NCBI GenBank assembly: GCA_965153355.1 | Contig: OZ231127.1 | Location: 30,070,001-30,134,000 of the forward strand | Length of the DNA stretch: 64,000 nt | Direction: 5' to 3' | DNA from: Flaccisagitta enflata | Lineage: Eukaryota; Chaetognatha; Sagittoidea; Aphragmophora | Shown: positions 51,512 to 63,916 of the stretch, one piece after another | Numbering within the stretch: position 1 is the stretch's first letter | Layout: each line of letters begins with the position of its first letter | Program-made: the position numbers and the translations under genes | Notes under the pieces: model-generated | Database searches by the model: none | What the model was told of the DNA's origin: nothing | Seen by the model: only the letters and a program-made list of their open reading frames with translations

Positions 51512-51960
51512 GTACGCGTCTCAGACTCCGAAACTGGAATGCATCACGGAGGAACGCGAGTCTTTGAATTCCTCTCGTAATTCCCCCGCCACACTCGCCT
51601 CGCCGACGGCAACGCCAACAGCTGGAGTGACGACCGCGTCAACAACGCCGACAGCAACGCCAAGAGTCACGCCAACGACTGCGGGCATATCGGTTTCCCC
51701 TATAGCCACGCCGACCGCGACGCCGACAGCGACGCCTACAGCGACGCCGAGTGCCATGCAAATGATGGACACGCCGACAGTTCCTCCATCATCTCCGACT
51801 GCGTCTTTCTCGAACGACAATAAACCTGCTGAGAATCAGAGATCAGCGGAGGAACGCACGGACGACGCTCATAATGTGGAAGAGGGGAACAACATTGTAG
51901 AGGAAGCTGTGGCAGCGGTTGTGGCGAAACTAGCCAATGAAAATCAGGAAGAAGCTACAG
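51512..51960 (+). CDS. Internal exon (exon D), Thr/Pro/Ala repeat then acidic
   Basis: The acceptor is (CT)n-CAG at 51511. Entry is phase 2, matching exon C, and exit is phase 1 at ACAG|GTGAAT. The exon encodes YASQTPKLECITEERESL, then a TPTATPTATP-type repeat from a 12-bp coding minisatellite, then an acidic end NVEEGNNIVEEAVAAVVAKL and ANENQEEAT. No recognised domain; probably disordered. The following exon enters in phase 1. An alternative acceptor lies at 51524 (phase 0). The frame stays open 15 bp into the intron before a stop. Function unknown. Confidence 0.65.
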
Positions 51961-52072
51961 GTGAATACTATCTTTGAAAGGTAGGATGACACATCTGTAT
52001 TGAACAAACTCTGATAAGAGAATGGATTTTTTCCTCATCCGTCTTCATCAGATCGACGTCAACATTTTCAGA

Positions 52073-52270
<198 letters not shown>

Positions 52271-52375
52271 GAAAGAAAAAAAGAAAGCAAGAAAAAATGA
52301 AAAAATGAAAAATTGAAAAAATGAAAAAAGACAGAAAAAAAAGGCAAAGGCCGATTTGTGTGCCACATTGAGAGT

Positions 52376-52535
52376 GAATAAATGAATAAAGGAATGAATG
52401 ATTGAGTCAATGAATGAATGAATGAATGAATGAATGAATAAATGGAGGAATGAATTAATGAATGAATACATGCATTGTGCATCCATGAAGAAAGGAAGGA
52501 AGGAAGGAAGGAAGGAAGGAATGAATGAATGAATG
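52376..52535. repeat. (AATG)n and (GGAA)n arrays
   Basis: AATGAATG-type units with variants, then GGAAGGAAGG at about 52490-52520, then AATG units again. Confidence 0.9.
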
Positions 52536-52619
52536 CTTGACTGCGAAGAGGCTTAGGTTCTAGCGATAATGAAAAGTGGTAAAGAAATGGTTTTTTTCGC
52601 GGATTTCACAAGAAGTGAC

Positions 52620-52705
52620 TGGTCGAAAGACCGACAGATCGACCGACTGACCGGATGGACATAACAGATTAGAAATGAGGATGCGGAGGGACGCACCTGA
52701 AAAAA
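52620..52705 (-). mobile_element. Hairpin-(TCCG)n fragment
   Basis: GACCGACAGATCGACCGACT and GGACATAACAG, then GGATGCGGAGGGACGCACCT followed by GAAAAAA. This is the head side in minus orientation with a diverged stem. Confidence 0.45.
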
Positions 52706-54330
52706 AAAGAAAAGAAAAAAAGAAAGATAGGAAGAATTGGTGGAGAAGTAAAGGACTAGAGATTTATAGAAAGGATGAAATTTTTTTGGAAAATATAGGA
52801 TAAATAGAATCTTTAAAATTAGGGTCGAGTCCAAAATCTTACGCATTGAAACTTGGTACCAAATGTTAATTGTTTGAAAGGGTTTTTGACAAGTCTTACA
52901 CAGCACTAGATACTGCCCATGAATGTGGCGCATATAGAGAAAAGCATAAAGGTGTAAGAATAAGCGCCTGTCAGATGAATTTCCGTCACTCTCTCCCTAC
53001 CGCGCACCCTCCAACGTACCTCCTCAAGCCGATATTTCCCACCCCTATTCAAAAGATCATGGATTGTGAGAACTAAGAAGGCTGCCGCACGAACGTTCAT
53101 GAATATAAGAAAAGGATTATCCTAGCTGAGTCAGAAATGTGCAAAGGAGGCGGCGGTGTTAGTGCGGTCGGTCGCCCTCTCCCGTGCGCGGGGGAGATTC
53201 ACGCGGGGTATTCGCTCGTGCGTAGACGAGGTCGAACGCCGGGTCACCAAACCTTACCATAATTGAATTTCTTTCTCAATACCATTTATTTTCTTCCGAC
53301 CAATCTTATTTATGATGGCGAGCGACCCGTGCTGCCATCTATATTCTCCATCATTACGCTCGACGACCTTTATTTTTCTTTTGGTGCTATCTTTTCATGT
53401 ATAAATATGAAGAAGAAATTACTCTTTTCATCTCTTTTTCATCTTCGGTGAACATTAACCAATTTAACCTCGATGATATAATCGGTGCGTCAGTGAGTCC
53501 AAGGTACTGATATCATACGTTTGTCCGACAGTATGTTACCTATGATTTCAGATTGCAGTATTAAATTAATGGAACGCGGTATTACCTCCAAATAGGTTCT
53601 CATTGCGTCATGTTTTTTCCGCTCCTCATGAGACAACGTTTCAAAAAGCGAGGAGGGGGGCTATTTGACTGCATATAGAGGTAACATAGAAATGGTTTAC
53701 TCAAAAAAAACTCCTCGTTTCATGTCCTCTCATTCTTGCACTTAACCGCCCCTCGCGACATCAACTTTCTCAAAGTAAAATGGAAATGGTATCTCACCTA
53801 GCGCTCCGTATCACAGCCTCATCATTCGTTCACCCAGCGAAAGCAAAAAAAATCCGTCATCATCATCATTTGTTCTTTTGTGGGTTTCCTTTTCATTTGA
53901 TGTCTGGTTTGGTCTCAGCACCGGATCTATCTCTTCCGCCTGAGATGAGGCGCCGCGCCGCGGCAGCCATGGGAAATTGGAGTCCCGGTGTCGATTGCTC
54001 TCTTGTCTTCTCTCTTTATTCAATTCATTTTCGCTTGTCTAGTGGAACATTCCGTCTTTTTTTGTGGGAGTTGTACTTATTTTTTTTTTTTTGAGTGGGG
54101 GTATTTTCCTTTCGTTGAACCTCCGTTCCTTTATTTCACCTCATTCGTTCACGTTCCATACCGGGCCAGAAATTGTGTGCTCTTCTGTTCCGTTTTGTCT
54201 ATTTTATAGCTGTAAGTCGACCTGTCCGTTCTTTTTATGTCCATCTCTTTTATGGCTTTCCGTCGATCTATCCGTTCTTTCTGTGTCCGTCTCTTTTTTT
54301 CAATCTGAGTGTGTGTGTTTGTGCGCGCGC
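52706..54330. other. Intronic or intergenic sequence, no gene confirmed
   Basis: A GC-rich patch at 53140-53245 contains a CTCTCCCGTGCGCGGGGGAG hairpin but does not form a tRNA cloverleaf that I can defend. Open frames at 53780-54094 are unrecognised. Confidence 0.4.
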
Positions 54331-54339
54331 GTGCGAGTG

Positions 54340-54639
<300 letters not shown>

Positions 54640-54774
54640 TTCAATTTACGCGGTGCCTTGATACCCATGGCTCCCGTCGTTGATCCGCGTGGCACCCGCA
54701 AAGAATGAAACAGAAAAAAAAGCAAAACAGAACAAAAAACAAAAAGACAGACAAAGACAGACAACTCAGCTAAG

Positions 54775-54942
54775 ATTTTGAATCGCGTGCTATGTTGATC
54801 GGTCTGTCGATCGGTTTTGTTTTGTGGTGTTCACCAGCGGTTTCTAAGCCATATGCATTGTTCGTGCCCAATTGCTTGTTCAGTCATTTTCTGCCTCTGC
54901 TCATCCGCACGCGACTTGGGTAGCTGCGTATTCGGCCTTGTT
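54775..54942 (+). mobile_element. Hairpin-(TCCG)n element, diverged
   Basis: TTTTGAATCGCGTGCTATGT, GGTCTGTCGATCGG, then CTCATCCGCACGCGACTTGG and CGTATTCGGCCTTGTT. Confidence 0.6.
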
Positions 54943-55204
54943 CATACCTCAAAGCGGGATCCCCCGTCTCCACGGGGCAACGCTGCTCATGGGGCGTCGG
55001 TGCCAGCTAGACGACGACGAAGCTGTGCACCCGCGCGCACGAATGGACACCCAACACCCAAGCCTACGAAGATGCACCCCACACGCTATGGACCATGGTG
55101 TAACACCCAGAGTCGCATGTTTTGAGTTCGGTCTGTCGGTCTGTCTGTCTGTCTTCCCGGTTTCTCTCTCATTATTTCTGTTTGTCTGGCTGTCCCCAGG
55201 TTAC

Positions 55205-55213
<9 letters not shown>

Positions 55214-55296
<83 letters not shown>
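55214..55296. repeat. (CT)n tract upstream of exon E
   Basis: About 41 CT units ending 85 bp before the acceptor. Confidence 0.95.
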
Positions 55297-55299
<3 letters not shown>

Positions 55300-55381
55300 A
55301 TGCAGACCCTAAAACTCAGTTTTTATTTTCCTTAAACATTTTTTCTTTCTATTCTTTCTCGGGTGTTTCATCCGCTTTTAG

Positions 55382-56422
55382 ATACAAACCAAACAGAGGA
55401 TAATTCTTCGTCGAAAGAAGAATGGAGGAACGAAGCAGAAACGGCAAATAGAGGACACGACGGAGGAAGAGGGGATCAAAATCAAAAGAAGATGGAGGAA
55501 GCGGAAGATGGAGAAGACGGAGAAGAAGCGAACAGAAGAATAGATGGAAACGAAAATCCCCAGAATGCAAATGAAGAAGAAGGAAAAGGAGACGACGATG
55601 CTAAAATTCGGGGAAAGGCGACTCCTATGCGGTTGTTGGGACGAAATTCAGCGGAAGCGGTGGAACGAGGAAGTGGAATTGTGGAAGTTGAAAAAGAAGA
55701 AGAAGAAGAAGAAGAAGAAGAAGAAGAAGAAGAAGAAGAAGAAGAAGAAGAAGAAGATGAAGAAGAAGAAGAAGAAGATGAAGACGCTTTGGGATATGCT
55801 GGATTTGACGAGTTGGGAGTTGCCGCTGGAGACGCGAGCCGAGTCGTGGCGGAGGAAATGCCGGAAGAAATGCCGGAAGAAGCGGCTGAAGGAGTCGAAG
55901 CTCCGGAGGGAGAAAAGGTATTCCCGGAAGAACGTCTACGAGTGGAAGCGTCTGGAGATGATGATCATGAAGACGCCGGGGATGTCGGGGAAGCGCCCGA
56001 AGGAACGGAAGTTGTCCTTAGACGAAGCGCGACGCGGTCAGTGAGCCCGGAAGGGGGATACGAGGAGGAGGAGGAATTGCCTCGTGATGGAGAAGAGGAA
56101 ATGGGAACGAGAGAGGGCGAGGAAGTAGTAATGGCAGGGTCACAATTTGGCGAATATGAACAAGTCCGAACGAGCGACGCTCCCCAGACAGAAGCGGAGG
56201 CGTCGCCACGAATCTCGACAATCTCAACTCCCAATCCGATTGTCTGCCTTTCACGCTCCGAGGATTCTACCGCCGCCGTTGGCGACGCCACCGTCGCCAC
56301 CGCCGCTGACGATTCTACTGTAGACGCGCGCATTTTATCTCCCGACGTTATCACTAGCAACAGAGCCACGAGTGACGTTCCCATCGCTTGCACCGGAAGT
56401 AACATGGAAGAAATCAAACACG
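55382..56422 (+). CDS. Large internal exon (exon E), highly acidic
   Basis: The acceptor is CATCCGCTTTTAG. Entry is phase 1, joining GAT (Asp) with exon D. About 347 residues: TNQTEDNSSSKEEWRNEAET, then an acidic stretch with a long Glu run from (GAA)n at about 55695-55780. After that come PEEMPEEMPEEAAEGVEAPE, an EEEELPRDGEEEMGTREGEE block and a Ser/Thr/Ala-rich C-terminal part. No known domain; the composition suggests a disordered acidic protein. A phase-1 donor ACG|GTACGC (56423) fits the next exon; otherwise the frame continues to a stop at 56542-56544. Another phase-1 donor candidate is GGAA|GTAACA at about 56399. Confidence 0.7.
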
Positions 56423-57026
56423 GTACGCCGAAATGTGTAATTTCAAACGCGACTTCTCATGGTATTGTTATGATGGATTACGGAGGTGAACATGGTTTGA
56501 ATAAAATGGTGGATGAGTTTCAGAATGGGAGGAATGGTTTTTAATTAGCTCAGGCCCACTTTTTGCGAAATGTGATATCATATTCGTAATGTTTTGTAGG
56601 AGAATGTAACAAAGCACGGTTGTTTTAATTTTATTAACAAGGCCAAATGGGCCAACGACGCTTGAATGGAAGAATGAATGGAAGAATGAATGAATGAATG
56701 AATGAATGAATGAATGAATGAATGAATGAATGAATGAGTCAATGAATGAATGAATGAATGAATAAATGAATGAATGAATTAATGAAAGGATTCAGGAAGT
56801 CGCATGTTCTAACAGGAATAAAGAGTGATTGGAGTGTGACAGGATCATGATAAAATCGTGACAGTAACGTGACAGACGGACAGACATTACAACTTATTGA
56901 GATGCGAGGACGCATTTAATAATTGGTTCTCCATATGCGTCGTAGTCTTTATCACCCTCATGATCGTCGTCGTTATCGTGGTTGATGTTCTTTAAAAAAG
57001 GATAACGACGTTATCTCATCTTTCAG
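56423..57026. other. Putative intron with (AATG)n and hairpin-element ends
   Basis: An AACAAGGCCAAATGGGCC end at about 56637 and a GAGATGCGAGGACGCATTTA stem at about 56898 bound an (AATG)n array (about 56670-56790). A hairpin-family element in minus orientation has therefore captured a microsatellite. It ends CATCTTTCAG. Confidence 0.6.
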
Positions 57027-57432
57027 CCAACAACGTCGTAGTCGAGGAAGAGGGAATTATCTCGATGAAAAGCGGAAGAGAAAGCCGTGGGAAAGAGAAA
57101 CTGGACAACGAGGAACTGGAGGATGATGATGGAGACTACGAGGACTACGGGGAAGATTGGGTGAACGAGGATGAAAAGGGGAAGGAGGACAACGGTGAAA
57201 GGGGGGAAGACGAAAAAGTTGTGGCAGTTGTAAAGGAACAACCAATCAGGAAAGCCGTTGGGGACGGAATGGAATGTGGTGATGGGATGATGACTGTGGT
57301 GATAGGCGATGAGGCGGAGGGGGAAAAACTGGAAGAGGAGGAACATGGAATGGTGAGAGGAGGGCAAGCCGAAGAGGAAGAAGGAACGACGAGGATTCCA
57401 GCCTCAAGTTTCGACGACGAAATGAAACTCGA
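57027..57432 (+). CDS. Internal exon (exon F), acidic
   Basis: The acceptor is CTCATCTTTCAG and the donor GTAAGT is strong. Entry is phase 1 and exit phase 2. It encodes NNVVVEEEGIISMKSGRESR, then DNEELEDDDGDYEDYGEDWV, a KVVAVVKEQPIRKAVGDGM segment, and an EEEEGTTRIPASSFDDEMKL end. No recognised domain. The two bases left at the donor complete GAA with the first base of exon G. Among these exons it has the best splice-site pair. Confidence 0.7.
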
Positions 57433-57576
57433 GTAAGTCGCAATTGAGTTTTACCGGTTAAAATTGTCATCCGTGTGACAGCCTGATATTGCACAATTGT
57501 TTGAATTTGTTGGAATTTGTTTGAATTTTGAATTTGCTTGAATTTCCTATTTGATTTTTATCTAAAACATTGACAT

Positions 57577-57580
57577 CATC

Positions 57581-57642
<62 letters not shown>

Positions 57643-57690
57643 AACCATCATCATCATCATCATTATCACCATCATCATCATCAACAACAC
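57577..57690. repeat. (ATC)n triplet array
   Basis: About 35 CAT triplets with a few AAC and TTAT interruptions. Confidence 0.95.
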
Positions 57691-58315
57691 CGTCATCTTC
57701 CTTATCATTATCACTGTTATAAATTCATGATTGTCATCACTCATAACTGTGATAATGGCCGTTGAAGAGATGATCTCGTCAACCCGCTGTAGCTTTCCGC
57801 ATCGGTGCTATACTGATCTCCAGCCTTTCAACAGCGACAAGATCAACACCGAAGATACATCGATGCGTCGTCGTCCTATTACTTTCTTATATCCGACACA
57901 TATAGATAGATGAGGGTCTTGCAGAGATGCACATGCGTCGCATCCAAAACAAGCCCAATCGGGCAACGATGCGTCCTCTACTTATAAATCTCTATGTGGA
58001 AAGAATTCCACGATTTCTGCATATTGCAGTTCTTATCATAACATCGCTTTTCATTGTTAATAATACATCATTCTATAAATATACAAATCAATAAAACATG
58101 CAGTTCTTGTTCTCTCATGTAATACTATGTGACATAAATCAAATAAACCATAACTGTTTGTTAAAAAGAGCCCAGATTTACATTAGCATCAACAAACAAT
58201 TTCAAAGGAATTTATAAAGAAAAAAACTGAATCCTGGACTCTGGAGGCGGAAGGGATGGGGGCAAAACCTAAACAGTCAGAATTGTAGTAAGGGTGGAGG
58301 AAAGTTGTTACGTAA
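57691..58315. other. Intronic sequence, no gene seen
   Basis: A hairpin-family fragment lies near 57920-57970 (GATGCACATGCGTCGCATCC and CAAGCCCAATCGGGC). Otherwise AT-rich. Confidence 0.45.
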
Positions 58316-58947
58316 CTCAAGCGATGCGAGGACGCATCTAAAAATGATTGGGAGTGGTGTGGGAGGGATTGAATCAGTCATTGGCGGATTTTTGAAAAAG
58401 GGTGACGGACCGACGGACGGACAGACCCTCTTATAGAGATGCGAGGACGCATCTAACAAGGCCGGGTACACGGCAATCCAGTTGCGGAAGGTTGGGCAGG
58501 AGCATTTATGCAAAAACTGCTTGCAGCATTAAAAATATTTCGTACCGACGTACCGACCAACACGGCAAGGTGTAGAGTTGCGTGTCCGCGACTGAAAATG
58601 ATTGGAAGTGGTGTGGGAGGGATTGAATCGGTCATTGGTGGATTTTTGAGAAAGGGTATCAGACCGACGGACCGACAGACCCTCTTATAGAGATGCGAGG
58701 ACGCATCTAAAAATGATTGGGACTGGTGTGGGAGGGATTGAATCGGTCATTGGTGGATTTTAGAAAAAGGGTAATGGACCGACGGACAGACGGACGGACA
58801 GACCCTGTTATAGAGATGCGAGGACACATCTAAAAATGATTGGGAGTGGCGTGGGAGGGATTGAATCAGTCATTAGTGGATTTTCGAAAAAGGGTAACGG
58901 ACCGACGGACGGACATACCCTTTTATAGAGATGCGAGGACGCATCTA
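58316..58947. repeat. Tandem array of hairpin-head units
   Basis: Five copies of a GATGCGAGGACGCATC stem at about 58323, 58439, 58692, 58816 and 58930. Each is followed by AAAAATGATTGGGAGTGGTG, GGGATTGAATC and a GGACCGACGGAC run ending CCTCTTATAGA. The unit is about 115-125 bp. One unit (58456-58591) is interrupted by a classic AACAAGGCCGGGTACACGGC module with the stem GTTGCG-TGTC-CGCGAC. Confidence 0.85.
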
Positions 58948-59242
58948 AAAAGGGTCATTGAATGTACATCGACCGGCCGAAGCATTCATCAAAGATTTAA
59001 CTAGATGAACTAGATTAAGTCTGATGGTGTGAAAAGATAATGAGATGTAGAACGAGAAGCAGGCGGGAAAAAATGGAGAGAGAAACATCAGATGAATGGA
59101 GGAAAATTTTAAATTAGCTTGAAGCAAGGAAATTGTCGGTAGGGCCATTAAGTGAAGATCATGTGGCAGGTGTGTGTGGCAGTTTAGGTCGTTGCGAAAT
59201 AAAAAGGTGTGCATAAGAATGAGCCGGAGAGAAAAAAAAGAA

Positions 59243-59249
59243 AGAGAGA

Positions 59250-59340
<91 letters not shown>
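59243..59340. repeat. (GA)n microsatellite
   Basis: About 48 GA units about 115 bp before the acceptor of exon G. This orientation is opposite to that expected for a polypyrimidine tract. Confidence 0.95.
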
Positions 59341-59341
<1 letters not shown>

Positions 59342-59455
59342 ACAAAACCGGGTAGACAGACAGACAGACAAATAGACCGAACTCAAAACATGAGGTGATA
59401 GGCTTGGAATGTGTCGTGAGTGCGGTTTTAATCTTTATTCATTTCATGTTTGCAG

Positions 59456-59635
59456 ACATTCTTGCTCGAACTCATTTTCTGAGGGATTTGACCTGGAATC
59501 TGCTGTTAGCGCGGATTCTCTCGTCGACGACTTTGGAATTTTGGAAGAATTCAAGCGAGAAAAGATGGAAAAGAGAAAAGCTTTGGGATTTGGTGATTGC
59601 TGCCCAGAAGTCACACCATCCATTTTTGGGTTTAG
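59456..59635 (+). CDS. Internal exon (exon G)
   Basis: The acceptor is CATGTTTGCAG. Entry is phase 2, completing GAA with exon F, and exit is phase 2 at TTTAG|GTGAAA. It encodes HSCSNSFSEGFDLESAVS, DSLVDDFGILEEFKREKMEK and RKALGFGDCCPEVTPSIFGF. It is less repetitive than its neighbours but no family is recognised. SNSFSEGFDLESA loosely resembles the SPNSSVDSVSLHLADSS motif of later exons. The retained frame stops one codon after the donor. Confidence 0.6.
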
Positions 59636-59700
59636 GTGAAAAAATATCAAAGACGACGACAACAACAGCGACAACAACAACAATAACAAAAAAACAAAAA

Positions 59701-59724
59701 AAAAAACAAACAAAGATAACAAAC

Positions 59725-59779
<55 letters not shown>

Positions 59780-59835
59780 AAACAAGATTAACAACAACAA
59801 CAATAAAAACAACAACGAAAAAGAGAAACAACAAC
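59701..59835. repeat. (AAC)n array
   Basis: ACA triplets with AAAAC interruptions. Frames through it give poly-Thr, poly-Asn or poly-Gln and are not genes. Confidence 0.95.
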
Positions 59836-60202
59836 TACCAATAAAGGCGGCTGATCGCCATAGGAAAAAGTCGAAAATGACAATACAAAGAGCAAAAACA
59901 TGTTGAAATGTTAAGAATGTTAAAAAACATTAAAAAAAGTTAAAAAATGTTGAAGAATGTTAAGGAATGTTAAATAATGTTAAAAAATGTTAAAAAATGT
60001 TCATAAATGTTAAAAAGTGTTAAAAAATGTTAAAGAATGTTAAAAAAATCTAGAAATGTTAAAGAAGGTTAAATTCTAAGAAATGTAAAGAATGTTAAAA
60101 CATGTTAAAAAACGTTAAAAACGATCAAAAATTTAAAAATATTTGTTACGGACCAAGGGACCGACTGACAGACCACGGTGTAGAGTCGCATGCACGCGAC
60201 TA
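59836..60202. mobile_element. Composite element: AATAAAGGCGGC module, 10-bp array, hairpin end
   Basis: It begins TACCAATAAAGGCGGCTGAT. The middle (about 59905-60135) is an array near TTAAAAAATG (10 bp). It ends GGACCAAGGGACCGACTGAC and TAGAGTCGCATGCACGCGAC followed by TAAAA. It combines the small hairpin module with a hairpin-(TCCG)n head in minus orientation. Confidence 0.6.
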
Positions 60203-60264
60203 AAAGAAAGAGAGAGAGAAAGAGAGAAAAAAATGTGAGTGACATGAAAGATAGTGTCATAAAA

Positions 60265-60535
60265 GTTGGAGTCAATGTGCGTAACATGGCTTTTCTTTTC
60301 TATTATATAGAGCCCAAAATCAGCTCTAGAACTATTAAATGCAGAGAATTCTGCTTGGCGCCATCTGGAAGAGAAAAATGAGCTCTTTCTTAAATATTAA
60401 TTTCATGCGTAGTTTCCTTTGGCCCTCAAAACTGATCAACTTCCTCAAACACCTCATGAGAAAAAGGGAAAATGACTTTTCTTTGGGGAACTAAAAAAGT
60501 CGTCGAATCTTCGAATCTTCAACTTTTTTCAAACA
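60265..60535 (+). mobile_element. GCGCC element, copy 4
   Basis: GAATTCTGCTTGGCGCCATC, AATTTCATGCGTAGTTTCCT and an end AAAAAAGTCGTCGAATCTTC to CAACTTTTTTC. It aligns closely with 13200-13425. The end hairpin is imperfect. Confidence 0.65.
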
Positions 60536-60635
60536 ACAATAACAACCGCGGGACAAAAAAAAACCATAAACCCCAAAAAACACCAACGAAACATCAAGGA
60601 AAACGAGCATCCACTTTAAAACATCTTCGATGCGA

Positions 60636-60770
<135 letters not shown>

Positions 60771-60911
60771 CAAGTCTTTCTTTTTTAATCTCAAAAAAAA
60801 AAAAAAAACACCTCAACAATGCTCAAAAACAGGCTATCATCCTGAAGTTTTGCAAATTTCTTTATGATATAAATGAGTTGGTCATATAGGTTTGCTTTTT
60901 ATTTTATCCAG

Positions 60912-61515
60912 AAGCGAAGATGGACTTTTGGCGTCTCTTCCGACTTTGGCGCCGTCGAATCTCAAACCGGAAGTCACACCAGAGCCAAATGTCGAAAATG
61001 AGGACAGCCAAGGAAGGGTGGCGAACTCCGCCGTGAGTGACGCCGGAGACGCCAATGGCACTGGTAACGCTGACGAGACTGAGGACGTTAAGTTCACAGC
61101 GACGAAACGAGGCGCGATCGACGCTGCCTCACGTGGCGCGGACAATGTTTCATTCGATGGCGCAAATCTATGTGGAGATGCCGCAAATATTAGCCTAGGT
61201 GGCGCGAATATCAATTTAAGTGGCGCAGATGATATGTCACTTGAAGAGGGGACAGACAAGCAAAAATACGATGAGGAGGAACTCAACATGAGCCCTTTAG
61301 TGAAAAGCGAAAGTTCTCGAGAGAAAAACGAAAGTCCTTCGGGGGAAACTGAAAGTCCTCGAATGAAAAGCAGAAGTCCTCGAGAAAGTCCTCAAGAAAT
61401 CCCCATCGAAGAACGCAATAACGCCAGCACATCTTCGTTGCTATCAAGGTTGAACGGGTTGAAGAATAGTGCAAAGCCAAAAGGAAAGAACGACATCGAG
61501 AAGGCGGAAGTGTAG
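60912..61515 (+). CDS. Exon H, Ala/Gly/Asn-rich with SPRE-type repeats; terminal or internal
   Basis: The acceptor is TTTATTTTATCCAG. Entry is phase 2, completing AGA with exon G. It encodes SEDGLLASLPTLAPSNLKPE, then a repeat-like block (GADNVSFDGANLCGDAANIS, then LGGANINLSGADDMSLEEG). A Ser/Glu/Pro block with SPSGETESPRMKSRSPRES follows. The frame ends at TAG (61513-61515), so it may be the last exon. Alternatively it exits at 61448 (TCAAG|GTTGAA, phase 2, weak donor) to exon I, which enters in phase 2. No recognised domain. Confidence 0.65.
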
Positions 61516-61599
61516 TATGAAAGTGGGGAAAGAAAATAAAAAGATGGGAAAGAAACAAGAGAGAGGAAGAGAATGAGAGAATGAAAGAAAATAGAAAGA

Positions 61600-61963
<364 letters not shown>

Positions 61964-62175
61964 CAAAATGGGAGGAAAGAAAACTAAAGAGTAAAAAATG
62001 GGACACGAAAAAAGAAAAAGAGAAATAAAGTTTGACCGGGATCAATTCAAGCGTGAAACGCCATCTTTAATCTCTCGAAAGAAACTAAGGCAGCAACTTA
62101 GAGGTTGAACCATAAATGGGTTACCCTTTTTTGTGTCTGTCATTACTTCTGTTTGTCTGGCTGTCCCCAGGTTCC

Positions 62176-62311
<136 letters not shown>

Positions 62312-62357
62312 AATCCCGAAAATATTGCAATTTTTTTCGTTCCTTCGCTTTGTAAAG

Positions 62358-62542
62358 GATTTCGCCGAATTCTTCGGTCGATTCGGTTTCCCTTCATCTG
62401 GCTGATTCTTCTTGTCAAGTGGTTGGAATCAACGAAGTTGAAGGCGCAGAGGAAGAGGAAGCGGGTGTGGTTGCGGGGGAAGAGGACGGTCGACGACAAA
62501 TGCTTCAATCCGAATGTCTCAGAGGACGGTGTTCGGACGAAG
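62358..62542 (+). CDS. Exon I, first of three SLHLA-motif exons
   Basis: The acceptor AG at 62356-62357 (TTTGTAAAG) is weak. Entry is phase 2 and exit phase 1 with a good donor G|GTAACA. It encodes ISPNSSVDSVSLHLADSSCQ, then VVGINEVEGAEEEEAGVVAG, ending RRQMLQSECLRGRCSDE. It is homologous to exon J (SPNSASDEISLHLAES, then QMLTSK) and to exon K. The duplicated motif supports this frame over the others that are open here. Confidence 0.6.
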
Positions 62543-62801
62543 GTAACAAACCGTGACCCGTGGGTCTGTCGCGTCGATATCTATGATCAAATCTGGTTTC
62601 GTTGTTTCTAAGCGTTCACGTGGTTTTTGTTTGCTGTGACAATTTCTATCCTCGCCCAATTTCCTTTCTCCATTCCTGTTTTCTTCAAGCATTATTCCAA
62701 TGGAATTTTTTTTTGCTGTTAAAAAAGAAAAGCGTGCACATGTCTCCACATACGAACATGTATAATACATGCATTGAAACCGCACGTTGCTTTGCGCGCA
62801 G

Positions 62802-62978
62802 CTTCAATCGAAAGTCCAAATTCTGCGAGCGATGAGATTTCGCTTCATCTCGCCGAGTCGGCTTATCAAATGACATGCATCGAGGGAGAAGAGGACGAGA
62901 CAGATAGAGAACAGCTTCAAAAGAGCAGACATCAAATGCTGACATCGAAAGAGGGTGCTGGCTTCGTTTCAGACCGAG
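62802..62978 (+). CDS. Exon J, second SLHLA-motif exon
   Basis: The acceptor is TTTGCGCGCAG. Entry and exit are phase 1, and the donor is G|GTAATT. It encodes SIESPNSASDEISLHLAES, then AYQMTCIEGEEDETDREQLQ and KSRHQMLTSKEGAGFVSDR. The order of features (SPNS, SLHLA, acidic run, QML) is the same as in exon I. It is symmetric (1-1), so it can be duplicated or skipped without frame loss. Confidence 0.65.
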
Positions 62979-63281
62979 GTAATTCCGGTAATTTGAGATT
63001 ATCTCCTCGACGACCTGCCAATCTTTCTCGTTCTCTTTCGCCGAAAAGCTTTTCGCTTTGAGTCGTTGTGCGTTAAATCCATCTAATTCAGCTTCGTCTG
63101 CCTGTCATTTTCTGCCCTCTTTTTAAGTTCCTCTGTGTACCTGTCTGCTGTTTGTCTCTCTGTCTTTCTAACCATCTGTCAGCCTGCATTTCAACAAAAC
63201 TCTTTTTTTTCTGACTCTCTGTATGTCTGTCTCTGTCTGTCTCTGTCTCTATCTCTGTCTGTTTCTCTGTCTCTCTGTCTC

Positions 63282-63404
<123 letters not shown>

Positions 63405-63419
63405 CGTGTGCTTGTGCAG

Positions 63420-63593
63420 GGAGCTCCAATTTCTCGGCCGACGAAAATTCACTTCATCTCGCCGATTCGTCGGATTTAGTGTCTTGCAGCAAAGGAGACG
63501 AAGAAAAGCCTTTTGAGCGTAATTCTTATGGCGGAAACCAGGGAGGAGATATTGTCGATCAAGAGTTATTCGCCGACGAACAGGCGGAAGATG
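63420..63593 (+). CDS. Exon K, third SLHLA-motif exon
   Basis: The acceptor is GTGCTTGTGCAG and the donor G|GTAAGG. Entry and exit are phase 1. It encodes SSNFSADENSLHLADSSDLV, then SCSKGDEEKPFERNSYGGNQ, ending GGDIVDQELFADEQAED. The SLHLADSS core matches exon I exactly. A symmetric phase-1 exon, same class as exon J. Confidence 0.7.
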
Positions 63594-63744
63594 GTAAGGA
63601 AATCCAAAGCACAACGGAAATGCCTAAAAAGTTAATGTAGTATAAAAGACATTGCCTCTTTCTCATCAACTTATGATATCTGTCATTGATAGGAGTACCT
63701 TTTGACTGATTGTCGGCCTACACGTCAGCCTGTATGTTTCGCAC

Positions 63745-63848
<104 letters not shown>

Positions 63849-63916
63849 GTTCTCCTGATAAAGTAGAGGACGCCCTCTATTCAGAATAGATATCTCTTTT
63901 CATCTTGTCAATTCAG

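Noticed and set aside
53140-53245. GC-rich patch with a hairpin as a tRNA gene
   Set aside because: I could not form a full cloverleaf with a plausible anticodon.
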